NCBI RefSeq assembly: GCF_003010955.1
Contig: NZ_PGGO01000022.1
Coordinates: 1 to 64,000 of the forward strand
Source: Phyllobacterium brassicacearum
Lineage (GTDB): Bacteria; Pseudomonadota; Alphaproteobacteria; Rhizobiales; Rhizobiaceae
Length of the DNA: 64,000 bases
Direction of reading: 5' to 3'
The translations under genes and the position numbers were made by a program. Under the pieces are notes generated by a model. The model saw only the letters and a list, made by a program, of their open reading frames with translations, searched no databases and was not told the DNA's origin. Shown in pieces: positions 8,953 through 18,748 of the stretch; position 1 is the stretch's first letter, and each line of letters starts with the position of its first letter.

Positions 8953-9843
8953 CTAGCTCTGAAGTCGCCGGCAGATTTCGTCGAGTTGCTCCAAAGTCGC
9001 GTAGTGAATGCGAACGTCGCCACCCTTGTTCTGGTGGTTGACCGTAACACGCATGCCGGTAACGTCTGATAACAGCTTCTCAAGCGCTCGTGTATCGGCA
9101 TCCTTGGCATCTTCGCCGTCGGATTTGGCCTTCGACGCCGCAGGCTTCGGCCCGCCACTCTGTGCCAACGCCTCCGCCTGACGAACCGAAAGGCCGTCCC
9201 GAATGATTTTGTCGGCGAGAGCAGCAGGATTCTCTGCGGTGATCAGCGTCCGGGCATGTCCAGCAGACAGCGCGCCATTGGTGATCATGTCGCGCACCGG
9301 TTCAGGCAATTTCAGCAAACGCAACGTATTTGCAACGTGGCTGCGGCTCTTGCCAATGACCTGCGCAAGGTCTGCCTGGGTATACTCGTGATCATCGATA
9401 AGCTGTTGATATCCCATACCTTCTTCGATCGGATTGAGATCTGCGCGCTGAACGTTCTCGATGATCGCCAGTTCCAGCGCCACACGATCATTGACCTCGC
9501 GGATGATGACCGGAACGGTCGAGAGGCCCGCGCGCTGGGCCGCACGCCAGCGACGTTCGCCGGCGATCAACTCATAATGATCCGCAGAATCCTTGGACGG
9601 CCGCACCACAACCGGCTGAACGATACCGTGCTCGCGAATGGATTGGGTGAGATCTTCAAGATCCGCTTCCGTAAACAGACGGCGGGGGTTGCGCGGGTTG
9701 CGCGTGACAAACTCAATCGGAACCTGACGATCCAAAGTAGCGACGCGCGGAGCATTTTCCTCCGGCAAGCGGTCCATCTCGCCGATCAGTGCAGCAAGGC
9801 CGCGACCGAGGCGCTTTTTTGACAGATCTTCATTCATTGTCAT
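8953..9843 (-). CDS. parB: Chromosome partitioning protein ParB (CTPase clamp)
   Basis: 296 residues from the ATG at 9843, which is preceded by GAGAG; upstream codons in frame are not ParB-like. The N-terminal KKRLGRGLAALIG tail is the ParA-stimulating segment. The CTP-binding box GERRWRAA is at about 95-102. The helix-turn-helix TQADLAQVIGKSRSHVANTL at about 155-174 reads parS, and the C-terminal dimerisation domain follows an alanine/lysine linker. It loads on parS and spreads to organise the origin region. It forms an operon with parA (32-nt gap); parS sites lie within 1.5-4 kb. Confidence 0.97.
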   Translation of the reverse strand: MTMNEDLSKKRLGRGLAALIGEMDRLPEENAPRVATLDRQVPIEFVTRNPRNPRRLFTEADLEDLTQSIREHGIVQPVVVRPSKDSADHYELIAGERRWRAAQRAGLSTVPVIIREVNDRVALELAIIENVQRADLNPIEEGMGYQQLIDDHEYTQADLAQVIGKSRSHVANTLRLLKLPEPVRDMITNGALSAGHARTLITAENPAALADKIIRDGLSVRQAEALAQSGGPKPAASKAKSDGEDAKDADTRALEKLLSDVTGMRVTVNHQNKGGDVRIHYATLEQLDEICRRLQS

Positions 9844-9875
9844 GAGGCTCTCATAATGTTTCGTATTCGAATCGA

Positions 9876-10670
9876 TTAAGCGGCGCGTAAGTGCCGCTCT
9901 CTTTGGATCACTTCGGACGCCAGCTGGAGATAGGCCTGACTGCCGGCACATTTCAGGTCGTAAAGTATGGCAGGAATGCCATAGGACGGCGCTTCCGACA
10001 CACGAACATTGCGGGGAATGACTGTCCGGTAAACTTTGTCGCCCATAAACGACCGCACATCATCGACCACCTGGGTGGCCAGATTGTTACGCCCGTCATA
10101 CATGGTGAGCACGATGCCCTGGATCGTGAGATTGGGATTGAGCGCAGTTCGAACCTGATTGACCGTTTCGAGCAACTGACTTAGCCCCTCCAGAGCAAAA
10201 AACTCACACTGCAGCGGCACCAGAACCGAATCGGCCGCGGCCATCGCATTCATCGTCAACAGGTTGAGCGATGGCGGGCAATCGATCAAAATATAGGAAA
10301 AGGCTGACGATCCGGTGTTGCCTCTGAAGGCCTTGCGCAAACGCGTCGCGCGGTCGGCCGCGTTGGAAATCTCCATCTCGACCCCCAACAGGTCAAGTGT
10401 CGATGGTATGAGCGACAGGCTCGGCACAGCTGTCGATACGGCAGCCTCCTCGACGGAGGCCGTTTGCATCAGTACGTCGTAGGAAGAGATTTCGCGGTTC
10501 TTCCGGTCGATTCCGAGACCAGTACTCGCATTGCCCTGGGGGTCAAGATCAACGATGAGAACATTTTCGCCAATCGCCGCCAAGGCTGTCGCAAGGTTGA
10601 TTGCTGTCGTGGTTTTACCCACACCACCCTTTTGGTTGGCTATGGTAATGATACGAGTCTGGCTGTTCAT
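9876..10670 (-). CDS. parA: Chromosome partitioning ATPase ParA
   Basis: 264 residues of the MinD/ParA deviant Walker family: KGGVGKT at 14-20 with the signature lysine, DLDPQGNAS at 41-49, and a DCPPSL Walker B-like segment near 130. It binds DNA non-specifically with ATP and pulls ParB-parS. The ATG at 10670 has AGGAAA upstream; the open frame continues 14 codons further without similarity. It lies between rsmG and parB in one transcription direction, the standard order for the group. Confidence 0.97.
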   Translation of the reverse strand: MNSQTRIITIANQKGGVGKTTTAINLATALAAIGENVLIVDLDPQGNASTGLGIDRKNREISSYDVLMQTASVEEAAVSTAVPSLSLIPSTLDLLGVEMEISNAADRATRLRKAFRGNTGSSAFSYILIDCPPSLNLLTMNAMAAADSVLVPLQCEFFALEGLSQLLETVNQVRTALNPNLTIQGIVLTMYDGRNNLATQVVDDVRSFMGDKVYRTVIPRNVRVSEAPSYGIPAILYDLKCAGSQAYLQLASEVIQRERHLRAA

Positions 10671-10724
10671 CACTGTTTTCCTGAGCAAAAAACCGTTCGT
10701 CAGCGACGGCATAAATACGAAGGT

Positions 10725-11369
10725 CTACTGATTTGGACCGGCGCGTCGCAGATTGCTGATTTGCAAAACGACCGAATCCCTGTCGACCACACTTGCTCGT
10801 TCTACCAGATCAAACGACCATCCGTAACGGCTTTCCTCAATTTCCCGGCGGTAATCCCGTCCTTTTTGAAATAAGGCGACCGCGCCGGTGGTGAGCCAGG
10901 GCTCCGCAAGCTGGAAAAGATCGCTCAAGGATGCCAGCGCCCGCGCCGTAATAACCTGCGGATTTTGTATTTTGCCCCAAACAGCGTCGATTCGAGCGGC
11001 GTGGACAGTGCCGGGCGCGGAAAACTGGCCAAGCGCTGTGCGCAGAAAGGCAGCTTTCTTGCCGTTGCTTTCCACCAGGTCGATTCGGCCGCCCGGGCGT
11101 TGTTTCAGCAAAATGGCGAGTACGACACCGGGAAACCCGCCGCCCGAGCCGAGGTCGAGCCACTTTGTTGTGCTCGGTGCCATATCGAACAACTGCGCGC
11201 TGTCGACGATGTGCCGTTCCCACAGGTTATCAAGCGTGGAAGGTGACGCAAGGTTGATGGCCTTGGACCATTTTCGAAAGAGTTCTTCAAAGTCCGACAA
11301 GTTATCCACTGTTTCACGTGAAACATGGGATAAGACTTCTTGCAGGCGTTTTTCTTTATCCGCGCTCAC
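10725..11369 (-). CDS. rsmG: 16S rRNA (guanine527-N7)-methyltransferase
   Basis: 214 residues with the SAM-binding [11 protein letters not shown] at 71-81 and a Rossmann methyltransferase fold; it methylates G527 of 16S rRNA. The start is a GTG overlapping the mnmG stop as GTGA, so the two are translationally coupled. Codons 15-20 (H-V-S-R-E-T) are a perfect parS site, so the N-terminus is constrained by ParB binding as well as protein function. Confidence 0.96.
   Translation of the reverse strand: MSADKEKRLQEVLSHVSRETVDNLSDFEELFRKWSKAINLASPSTLDNLWERHIVDSAQLFDMAPSTTKWLDLGSGGGFPGVVLAILLKQRPGGRIDLVESNGKKAAFLRTALGQFSAPGTVHAARIDAVWGKIQNPQVITARALASLSDLFQLAEPWLTTGAVALFQKGRDYRREIEESRYGWSFDLVERASVVDRDSVVLQISNLRRAGPNQ
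11310..11325. promoter_or_regulatory. parS site 1, perfect palindrome, inside rsmG
   Basis: TGTTTCACGTGAAACA is identical to the consensus chromosomal parS. It lies within rsmG codons 15-20, about 1.5 kb from parB. Confidence 0.95.
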
Positions 11370-13231
11370 GCCACGTCCCGCGGCGCGCCACGGCGTATTT
11401 GGGTAATAATGAGCGCCAATGCGGCCGGGGTCATGCCATCAATACGCTGGGCTTCAGCAATCGAACGTGGTTTTCGTTGCTTGAGCTTTTGCCTCAACTC
11501 GTTTGACAGGCCGGATGTCGTGGAAAAGTCGATCGACTGCGGGATGAGCAGCGTCTCTTCTCGCTCCATCGCCGCTACATCGGCCCTCTGCCGCTCGAGA
11601 TAAACCGCGTACTGCGCCTCGATCTCAAGTGCATCACCGATCCGACTATCGATCTCACCTAGCTCAGGCCAAATCCTCTTGAGACGTGCCAGATCTATGT
11701 CGGGGAACGCTAGAAGGTCGTAAGCCGAGCGCCGGATCCCATCCTGGTTCAGATGGAGATCATGCGCATGCGCTGCATTCGGAGTAATGGACAGGCGCTT
11801 GGCCAATGTACGAGCGGCGTCGAGATCACGTGTCCGCTCCGCAAAGCGTTCGCGGCGCGCTTCGCCGAGAAGTCCCAGACGCTCCGCCATCGGCGTCAAA
11901 CGTTCATCGGCATTGTCCGCCCGCAACGACAAGCGGAATTCTGCGCGAGAGGTGAACATCCGGTATGGCTCGCTCACACCGCGCGACGTCAGGTCATCGA
12001 CCATAACGCCGATATAGGCTTCCGTGCGCTGGATGAAGATCGGCTCACTGCCGCCCGCAAGCCGTGCAGCGTTGAGACCCGCCAGCAGTCCTTGTGCAGC
12101 CGCTTCTTCGTAACCGGTCGTGCCGTTGATCTGGCCCGCCAGGAACAATCCGGCAATGCGGCGTGCCTGCAGACTGCGTTCGAGTTCCCGTGGGTCAATA
12201 TAATCATACTCGATCGCATAGCCCGGCTGCAGCATGGTAGCATACGCCAGACCGGGAATGGTCTTGAGAAGGTCCAGCTGGACATCTTCCGGCAGCGACG
12301 TCGAAATCCCATTCGGATAAACCGTATGATCGTCGAGGCCTTCCGGCTCCAGAAAAATTTGATGGCCATCGCGATCCCCGAATTTGACGATCTTATCCTC
12401 GACCGAGGGACAATAGCGTGGCCCGATCCCTTCGATCGAGCCCGAATACATGGCAGACCGATGCAGATTGGCACGGATAATCGCATGCGTCTCCGGCGTC
12501 GTACGGGTTATTCCGCAGTCAATCTGCTGGTTCCGGATCGAATCAGTCAACAACGAGAACGGCAAAGGGTTTTCATCAGCAGACTGGACGTCAAGGCTTT
12601 GCCAATCGATCGTACGGCCGTCGAGCCGCGGCGGCGTCCCAGTTTTCAGTCGGCCTAAAGCAAACTCGTAACGCGCCAGGGTGTCGGACAGACCGAGGGC
12701 AGGGGCTTCGCCCATACGGCCGGCGGGGATCTTCTTCTCGCCAATATGGATCAAGCCGCGCAAGAATGTTCCCGTCGTCAAGACAACGGATGCACAGCGC
12801 AAAGCGCGGCCGTCCATCAACTGAACACCCACGATCTTGCCACCCTCAATAACCAAGTCGTTTGCGCCGCCTTCGATAACTGAAAGATTTTCCTGCTCGG
12901 CAATCGCGTGTTGCATGGCGAGGCCATATAGCTTGCGATCTGCTTGCGTGCGTGGCCCGCGAACCGCCGGGCCCTTGCGTCGGTTGAGCAGTCGAAACTG
13001 AATACCGGCCGCATCGGCCACACGGCCCATCAATCCGTCCAGCGCATCTATTTCGCGAACCAGATGACCCTTGCCAAGGCCACCGATAGCGGGATTGCAG
13101 GACATCACGCCAATCGTATCGGCACGATGGGTTACGAGGGCAGTCCTGGCACCGAAGCGTGCGGAGGCCGCCGCTGCTTCACAGCCGGCATGACCACCAC
13201 CAATAATGATGACATCAAATACGTCTTGCAC
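11366..13231 (-). CDS. mnmG: tRNA uridine-5-carboxymethylaminomethyl modification enzyme MnmG
   Basis: 621 residues, FAD-dependent. The dinucleotide fingerprint [12 protein letters not shown] is at 9-20, followed by the MSCNPAIGG-x-GKG motif near 43-55. With MnmE it makes cmnm5U34 in tRNAs reading split boxes. The start is GTG, placed by the conserved [13 protein letters not shown] beginning. It is coupled to rsmG through a GTGA overlap. mnmE lies 600 nt upstream rather than adjacent, because the gap holds parS sites and a repeat. Confidence 0.97.
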   Translation of the reverse strand: MQDVFDVIIIGGGHAGCEAAAASARFGARTALVTHRADTIGVMSCNPAIGGLGKGHLVREIDALDGLMGRVADAAGIQFRLLNRRKGPAVRGPRTQADRKLYGLAMQHAIAEQENLSVIEGGANDLVIEGGKIVGVQLMDGRALRCASVVLTTGTFLRGLIHIGEKKIPAGRMGEAPALGLSDTLARYEFALGRLKTGTPPRLDGRTIDWQSLDVQSADENPLPFSLLTDSIRNQQIDCGITRTTPETHAIIRANLHRSAMYSGSIEGIGPRYCPSVEDKIVKFGDRDGHQIFLEPEGLDDHTVYPNGISTSLPEDVQLDLLKTIPGLAYATMLQPGYAIEYDYIDPRELERSLQARRIAGLFLAGQINGTTGYEEAAAQGLLAGLNAARLAGGSEPIFIQRTEAYIGVMVDDLTSRGVSEPYRMFTSRAEFRLSLRADNADERLTPMAERLGLLGEARRERFAERTRDLDAARTLAKRLSITPNAAHAHDLHLNQDGIRRSAYDLLAFPDIDLARLKRIWPELGEIDSRIGDALEIEAQYAVYLERQRADVAAMEREETLLIPQSIDFSTTSGLSNELRQKLKQRKPRSIAEAQRIDGMTPAALALIITQIRRGAPRDVA

Positions 13232-13311
13232 GTGCCAGTACTTTCAGAGATTCGAATCTGCGCCTTGATGGGCAAAACCGCGTCAGGAGTCAAGTATAAG
13301 CCGATGGACGA

Positions 13312-13327
13312 TGTTTCACGTGAAACA
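13312..13327. promoter_or_regulatory. parS site 2, perfect palindrome
   Basis: TGTTTCACGTGAAACA, identical to site 1, in the mnmG upstream gap, 81 nt from the mnmG start. Confidence 0.95.
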
Positions 13328-13576
13328 TATTCCGGGCCACGATGAGCACGCGTCCTCCCTCACCATACCCTCATCTGAGTCTGGCATGCGTCGCCTACGC
13401 GACCCTTAGAGTGCTCGTCCAGCACGCGCCGGTCATAGTACCGGCAGGGGAACCCTTGGACGGAACTTCCCCGGACAGCGGGTACGTCACCCGCCATCGG
13501 TGATTTTTGTTGATCGGCACTCGTTGGAGTCATCTGATCCGAGCCAATCGTCCCGCGTTATCGTAATGCACTCCCC

Positions 13577-13710
13577 TTCCGTCATCCTCGGGCTTGACCC
13601 GAGGACCCACAGGGTATCTCAACATTCTGCCTTCTGAAATCCGACGAAATGATGGGAGCATTTGTGGCTCTTTGCGATGGGTCCTCGGGTCAAGCCCGAG
13701 GATGACGGAA
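13577..13710. repeat. REP-like inverted repeat pair
   Basis: Two 33-nt arms (13577-13609 and 13678-13710) are perfect reverse complements, separated by 68 nt. Each arm is itself a hairpin around CCTCGGG-ctTGa-CCCGAGG. Palindromes of this type recur between genes in many alphaproteobacterial chromosomes. The unit could fold into a long cruciform. Only this copy is in the window. Confidence 0.85.
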
Positions 13711-13818
13711 AGGTGGGTGCCTTGGATTGCCCCCTTGCAGCCCACTTCGCTCATGGTGACCTTGTCGAACCACGCACAACCCGGCTACGCCGTTCTCTCT
13801 GATCGCTGTAGCGATCAA

Positions 13819-13834
13819 TGTTTCACGTGAATCA
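13819..13834. promoter_or_regulatory. parS site 3, one mismatch, at the mnmE stop
   Basis: TGTTTCACGTGAATCA differs from consensus at one base. It overlaps the last base pairs of mnmE. Confidence 0.85.
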
Positions 13835-15160
13835 TTTGCCGATGCAAAACTGCGAAAACACGACGTCGAGAATATCCTCAACATCGACGTCGCCGGTGAT
13901 ACGTCCAAGTGAATGCGATGCGCGGCGAAGGAATTCTGCGCGAACCTCGAGCGGCGCCGCTATTCCCTCGATTGCAGCGTCAATCTCTTTACCCGTGTCC
14001 AGCAACAGCTCCATATGACGCCGCCGTGTGGGCAACGGATCAGAAAAGTTGCCGGCGGCGGCGGCGGCCCGGTCAGTCAGGGCATTCAATAATGCATCAA
14101 GCCCGTGATCCATCCGGGTTGAGATGACGAGATCATATTTGTCTGTCGTCGACGCAAGGTCCGACTTGGTGCCAATCCGAAGAATTGCTCTGTCATCCAC
14201 ATCGCTTAAACGCGGCTCTCTCGGATCGGAGAGATCAGTAAGCGCAAGAACCAGATCGGCGGCGGACGCGCGTTCGAGCGCGCGTTCTATGCCGATTTTC
14301 TCAATCTTGCCGTCCGTTTCACGCAAGCCCGCCGTGTCCGTTACCAGCACCGGTAAACCGCCAAGATCGAGTTTGATTTCGATCAGATCGCGGGTGGTGC
14401 CTGGTTCATCCGACACGATGGCGACGTCGCTGCCCGCAAGGGCGTTGAGCAGGCTAGATTTACCGGCATTCGGTGCACCGACGATGACCACACGGTATCC
14501 ATCTCGGATGATCGAACCGCGCTTGCCATCAGCAACATGTCTGCGAATACGCTTGGCAAGATCCTCCATGGCGAGCCAGACCTGGTCAGATACGGAGCCT
14601 GGCACGTCTGATTCATCGGCGAAGTCGAGTTCAGCTTCGATCAAAGCCCGTGCACGTATGAGCTCTGTCCGCCAGGTGGCATAAAGTTGCGCTTGTGCGC
14701 CCGAAGAGATTTGGAGCGCAAGCCTTCTCTGGCTGTCTGTTTCCGCTGCAATAAGATCGGCCAATCCTTCGGCAACCGTGAGATCGAATTTCCCATTGGC
14801 AAAAGCCCGACGCGTGAACTCGCCAGGTTCGGCCAGTCGGCAACGCTCAAAGGAATACAAGGCCGACAGCATCGCATCCACAACGGCCTTGCCGCCGTGC
14901 AAATGGAACTCGCCACAATCTTCTCCGGTAAAACTCCGCGGACCGGGCAAAAATAACGCCAGACCCCGATCGACAATGTTGCCATCCTGATCCTTGAATG
15001 TCTTCAGAACCGCCTGTCTCGGTTCAGGAAGGTTACTGCAGATCGTTTCGACAGCGAATCGAGTCTGTGGTCCAGATATCCGGATAACGGCGACTCCTGA
15101 GGGCAACCTCCCGCTCGAAAGGGCGAAAATAGTATCGCCATAAAGATGGTCTTGTATCAT
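13832..15160 (-). CDS. mnmE: tRNA modification GTPase MnmE
   Basis: 442 residues. The N-terminal formyl-THF-binding domain includes AVIRISGP at 24-31. The G domain has GAPNAGKSS at 228-236 and DTAG at 275-278. The C-terminal FCIGK (438-442) carries the conserved cysteine needed for tRNA modification. Partner of MnmG. Divergent from yyaL with a 116-nt gap. The stop region overlaps a parS site. Confidence 0.97.
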   Translation of the reverse strand: MIQDHLYGDTIFALSSGRLPSGVAVIRISGPQTRFAVETICSNLPEPRQAVLKTFKDQDGNIVDRGLALFLPGPRSFTGEDCGEFHLHGGKAVVDAMLSALYSFERCRLAEPGEFTRRAFANGKFDLTVAEGLADLIAAETDSQRRLALQISSGAQAQLYATWRTELIRARALIEAELDFADESDVPGSVSDQVWLAMEDLAKRIRRHVADGKRGSIIRDGYRVVIVGAPNAGKSSLLNALAGSDVAIVSDEPGTTRDLIEIKLDLGGLPVLVTDTAGLRETDGKIEKIGIERALERASAADLVLALTDLSDPREPRLSDVDDRAILRIGTKSDLASTTDKYDLVISTRMDHGLDALLNALTDRAAAAAGNFSDPLPTRRRHMELLLDTGKEIDAAIEGIAAPLEVRAEFLRRASHSLGRITGDVDVEDILDVVFSQFCIGK

Positions 15161-15276
15161 TTCAATCTATCCAAGCTTAGACTTGTTGGGCGCAAACCGC
15201 TGCACACTTTTGCTGGAATTGCTTTGGCCCCTTGTAGACTGCTGCGGGCGGCACGAAAAGAGCACTGGAGTCCTCG

Positions 15277-17283
15277 ATGTACAGCCAAGCCAATCTGCTC
15301 GGTCACGAATCGAGCCCTTATCTGCGCCAGCACGCCGCTAACCCGGTTCATTGGCGCCCATGGGGCACGTCTGCACTCGACGAAGCACGCGATACTGGAA
15401 AGCCGATCCTGCTTTCGGTTGGCTATGCTGCCTGCCACTGGTGTCACGTCATGGCACACGAATGCTTCGAGGATAGTGAAGTCGCGGAACTGATGAACGC
15501 GCTCTATGTCAACGTCAAGGTTGACCGTGAAGAACGGCCCGACATCGATCAGATCTATATGGCATCGCTCGCTGCGATGGGCGAGCAGGGCGGCTGGCCC
15601 CTGACGATGTTCCTCACCTCCGAAGGCAAGCCGTTCTGGGGCGGCACATACTTTCCCAAGCACTCGCGCTATGGCCGGCCGGGTTTCCTCGATGTCCTGC
15701 GAACGATAGGCAATGTCTGGAAGGACGACCGTATTCGCGTCGAGCAGAACGTCAATGCCATTACCACCCATGTCAGCACGCGACTTGATGCCAAGGCCGA
15801 AGCATCGCCAATCGATCAACGGCTGTTTGACCAGTTTGCGGGCAATGTCTTCGGCATGATGGACCTTGGCAAAGGAGGACTATCAGGCGCGCCGAAGTTT
15901 CCGAATGTGCCATTCATGGATGCATTGTGGCTGTCCTGGTTGCGGACCGGCACAAAAGACCACAGGGATGCGTTTCTGAAAAGCCTGAAAACGATGCTGC
16001 AGGGCGGCATTTACGATCATCTCGGTGGAGGTTTGTCGCGTTATGCCGTCGATGACGATTGGCTGGTTCCGCATTTTGAGAAGATGCTTTACGACAACGC
16101 GCAGCTCATCCGGCATGCAACATATGCCTTTGCCGAAACTGGGCATGCATTGTTCCGTTCCCGAATCGAAGAGACGGTTGCTTGGCTCCATCGGGAAATG
16201 CTGGTCGATGGACGATTTGCCTCCAGTCTCGATGCTGATAGCGAAGGCGAGGAGGGCCGTTTTTACGTCTGGTCTTCGGGTGAAATTCCAGATAATCCGG
16301 AGTTCGCCAGCTTCCGCACCGTTTACGACGTTCGTGAAGAGGGCAACTGGGAGGGGAAGACGATTCTCAACCGTCTGCATTCCCTCGATGCCCTAGATCG
16401 TGACACCGAAGCACAGCTGGCAAAGGCGCGTCAGGAACTCTGGCTCCTTCGCGAACAGCGAGTTCGCCCTGGCCGCGACGACAAGGCTCTGACCGACTGG
16501 AATGGCTTGATGATTCGCGGCCTCGCTGAGGCGGCCCGGGTTTTCGATCGGGCGGATTGGCTGGATATGGCGCTGAGGTGTTACCATTCCATATCCGAAT
16601 CGATGGTCAATGGCAGGCTTCCGCACTCTGTTTTGGGCGACTCGCGATTGTTTCCCGGTCTTTCGTCGGATTATGCGGCCATGATCAATGCCGCCTTGTC
16701 ACTCTATCAGGCAACGCAGGACGAGATTTTCATTGCGGATGCGCGCCATTGGCTTGCGGCGCTCGACACGTCGCATCGCACCGAAGATGGCGGCTATGCC
16801 CTCAGTGCAGCGGATAGCGCCGACGTGATAATTCGTGTGCGCGGCGATCAGGACGAGGCAATACCAAGCGCCACCAGCCAGATCATCGAAGCTATGACAC
16901 GATTGGCGGTCGCAACAGGGGACGACAGCTTACGACAACGTGCGGAGACGATTGCCGAGATAGCATTGGGCCGCGTGCTCCAGCAACAGTACGGCCAGGC
17001 GGGCGTTCTCAACAGCGCCAGCCTGTTGCTCGAGCCCATGAAACTGGTGCTCGTGACGCCACGCGGCGATCATGAGCTTCGGCAATCGGCCGACCACTGC
17101 CCGGATCCGCGAAGAACCGACATCTGGATCGAGTTCCGCAAGGACGAAAAGATTGAACTTGTTCCGGGTGGCGGCGTGGTGACTATAAAAAAACCCGCGG
17201 CCTATCTCTGCCGCGGGCTGGTCTGTCTTGCTCCTGTGGAAACTGCCGCGGAACTTGAATCCTTGCTCCGGCGCGCTCCCTAG
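15277..17283 (+). CDS. DUF255 thioredoxin domain protein (YyaL/SSP411 family)
   Basis: 668 residues. The N-terminal thioredoxin-like domain begins NLLGHESSPYLRQHAANPVHW and has ACHWCHVM with cysteines 53 and 56. The remainder is an alpha/alpha barrel resembling N-acylglucosamine 2-epimerase (KFPN, YDHLGGG, WLVPHFEKMLYDNAQL segments). Function is uncertain; human SPATA20 and Bacillus YyaL are homologues. GGAG lies before the ATG. The 3' end contains the rho terminator on the other strand. It converges on rho with a 4-nt gap. Confidence 0.9.
   Translation: MYSQANLLGHESSPYLRQHAANPVHWRPWGTSALDEARDTGKPILLSVGYAACHWCHVMAHECFEDSEVAELMNALYVNVKVDREERPDIDQIYMASLAAMGEQGGWPLTMFLTSEGKPFWGGTYFPKHSRYGRPGFLDVLRTIGNVWKDDRIRVEQNVNAITTHVSTRLDAKAEASPIDQRLFDQFAGNVFGMMDLGKGGLSGAPKFPNVPFMDALWLSWLRTGTKDHRDAFLKSLKTMLQGGIYDHLGGGLSRYAVDDDWLVPHFEKMLYDNAQLIRHATYAFAETGHALFRSRIEETVAWLHREMLVDGRFASSLDADSEGEEGRFYVWSSGEIPDNPEFASFRTVYDVREEGNWEGKTILNRLHSLDALDRDTEAQLAKARQELWLLREQRVRPGRDDKALTDWNGLMIRGLAEAARVFDRADWLDMALRCYHSISESMVNGRLPHSVLGDSRLFPGLSSDYAAMINAALSLYQATQDEIFIADARHWLAALDTSHRTEDGGYALSAADSADVIIRVRGDQDEAIPSATSQIIEAMTRLAVATGDDSLRQRAETIAEIALGRVLQQQYGQAGVLNSASLLLEPMKLVLVTPRGDHELRQSADHCPDPRRTDIWIEFRKDEKIELVPGGGVVTIKKPAAYLCRGLVCLAPVETAAELESLLRRAP
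17187..17217 (-). terminator. Intrinsic terminator of rho, inside yyaL coding sequence
   Basis: On the minus strand CCCGCGGC, loop AGAGATAG, GCCGCGGG is followed by seven T. It lies about 70 nt past the rho stop and inside the last codons of the convergent gene, where it encodes part of KKPAAYLCRG. Confidence 0.85.
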
Positions 17284-17287
17284 AGAC

Positions 17288-18553
17288 TTATGTGTTCATC
17301 GAGTCGAAGAACTCGCCATTGGTCTTCGTCTGCTTGAGCTTGTCGATGAGGAACTCAATCGCATCGGTCGTGCCCATCGGCGCGAGAATGCGGCGCAGCA
17401 CGAATATCTTCTGCAGATCCTGGCGCGGGACAAGCAGGTCTTCCTTACGGGTACCGGACTTGAGGATATCCATCGCTGGGAAGATACGCTTGTCGGCGAC
17501 CTTGCGGTCAAGCACGATTTCCGAGTTGCCCGTACCCTTGAACTCTTCAAAGATGACTTCATCCATACGACTGCCGGTATCGATCAGGGCTGTTGCGATG
17601 ATCGTCAACGAACCGCCTTCCTCGATATTGCGCGCCGCGCCGAAGAAGCGCTTGGGGCGCTGCAAGGCATTGGCGTCGACACCGCCGGTCAGAACCTTGC
17701 CGGATGATGGCACGACCGTGTTATAGGCGCGGCCAAGACGGGTGATCGAATCAAGTAGAATGACGACATCGCGGCCATGCTCAACAAGGCGTTTGGCTTT
17801 CTCGATGACCATTTCCGCAACCTGAACGTGGCGGGAAGCAGGTTCGTCGAACGTCGAGGAAACAACCTCGCCCTTCACCGAGCGCTGCATGTCCGTCACT
17901 TCTTCCGGACGCTCGTCGATCAGTAGTACGATCAGATAGCATTCCGGATGGTTGGCGGTAATCGAATGGGCGATGTTCTGAAGCAGAACTGTCTTACCAG
18001 TCCGCGGAGGAGCAACGATCAGACCGCGCTGGCCTTTGCCGAGTGGCGCCACCAGATCGATGACACGGGCGGAGAGATCCTTGGTGGTCGGATTTTCCAG
18101 TTCCATCCTGAAGCGCTCATTCGGATAAAGCGGCGTCAGGTTATCGAAATGTATTTTGTGGCGGATTTTTTCCGGATCTTCGAAATTGATCGTATTGACT
18201 TTGAGAAGGGCGAAATAGCGCTCACCTTCCTTCGGTCCACGGATCGGACCTTCAACCGTATCACCAGTCTTCAGCGAGAAGCGCCGGATCTGGGACGGTG
18301 AAATATAGATATCATCCGGACCCGGAAGATAGTTGGCGTTGGCGGAACGCATGAAGCCGAAGCCGTCCTGAAGGATTTCGACGACGCCTTCGCCGATAAT
18401 TTCTACTTCCTGTGAAGCCAGCTTCTTCAGAATAGCAAACATCAATTCCTGTTTGCGCATCACGCTCGCGTTTTCGACCTCAAGGGACTCGGCAAAGGCG
18501 AGAAGGTCAACCGCGGTCTTGTTTTTAAGTTCTTGTAGTTTCATTTCCTGCAT
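17288..18553 (-). CDS. rho: Transcription termination factor Rho
   Basis: 421 residues. N-terminal helical region, cold-shock-like primary RNA site with GFGFMR at 64-69, P-loop APPRTGKTV at 181-189, and Q/R-loop elements further on. The hexameric helicase terminates untranslated transcripts. The start at 18553 ([12 protein letters not shown]) is the usual form; an ATG at 18544 is possible. The long untranslated gap to hemJ (195 nt) may be a leader, since rho is autoregulated in other bacteria. Confidence 0.98.
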   Translation of the reverse strand: MQEMKLQELKNKTAVDLLAFAESLEVENASVMRKQELMFAILKKLASQEVEIIGEGVVEILQDGFGFMRSANANYLPGPDDIYISPSQIRRFSLKTGDTVEGPIRGPKEGERYFALLKVNTINFEDPEKIRHKIHFDNLTPLYPNERFRMELENPTTKDLSARVIDLVAPLGKGQRGLIVAPPRTGKTVLLQNIAHSITANHPECYLIVLLIDERPEEVTDMQRSVKGEVVSSTFDEPASRHVQVAEMVIEKAKRLVEHGRDVVILLDSITRLGRAYNTVVPSSGKVLTGGVDANALQRPKRFFGAARNIEEGGSLTIIATALIDTGSRMDEVIFEEFKGTGNSEIVLDRKVADKRIFPAMDILKSGTRKEDLLVPRQDLQKIFVLRRILAPMGTTDAIEFLIDKLKQTKTNGEFFDSMNT

Positions 18554-18748
18554 GTGTGCGGAACTCTTAATTGAATAGGTTTGAAATGGGGAAGGGAAAT
18601 GACGATGCCTGAATGCAGTGCCACTGAAAATGGCTGAAATGCTGTGGCGGTATTTCCAGAGAGGGAGCCCTTATCTAGCCAATCGTGACTGCAAGGGCAA
18701 GAGGTTTCATGAGCGGTATTGATATCTGACCGTAGTTTTTGTGATCGG

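Larger units (their letters stand above)
13232..13831. other. mnmE-mnmG intergenic region (parS and repeat cluster)
   Basis: A 600-nt gap without a believable gene. It holds parS site 2 (13312-13327), a long inverted repeat (13577-13710) and the left part of parS site 3 (13819-13834). The stretch 13340-13560 contains several short GC-rich palindromes but no T-run terminator. Frames open across the inverted repeat are by-products of its symmetric sequence. Confidence 0.6.

Noticed and set aside
13530-13754. Minus-strand frame with VILGLDPRTH and VKPEDD
   Set aside because: It is the translation of the inverted repeat arms, a pattern seen in many false ORFs over such palindromes; no ribosome site.
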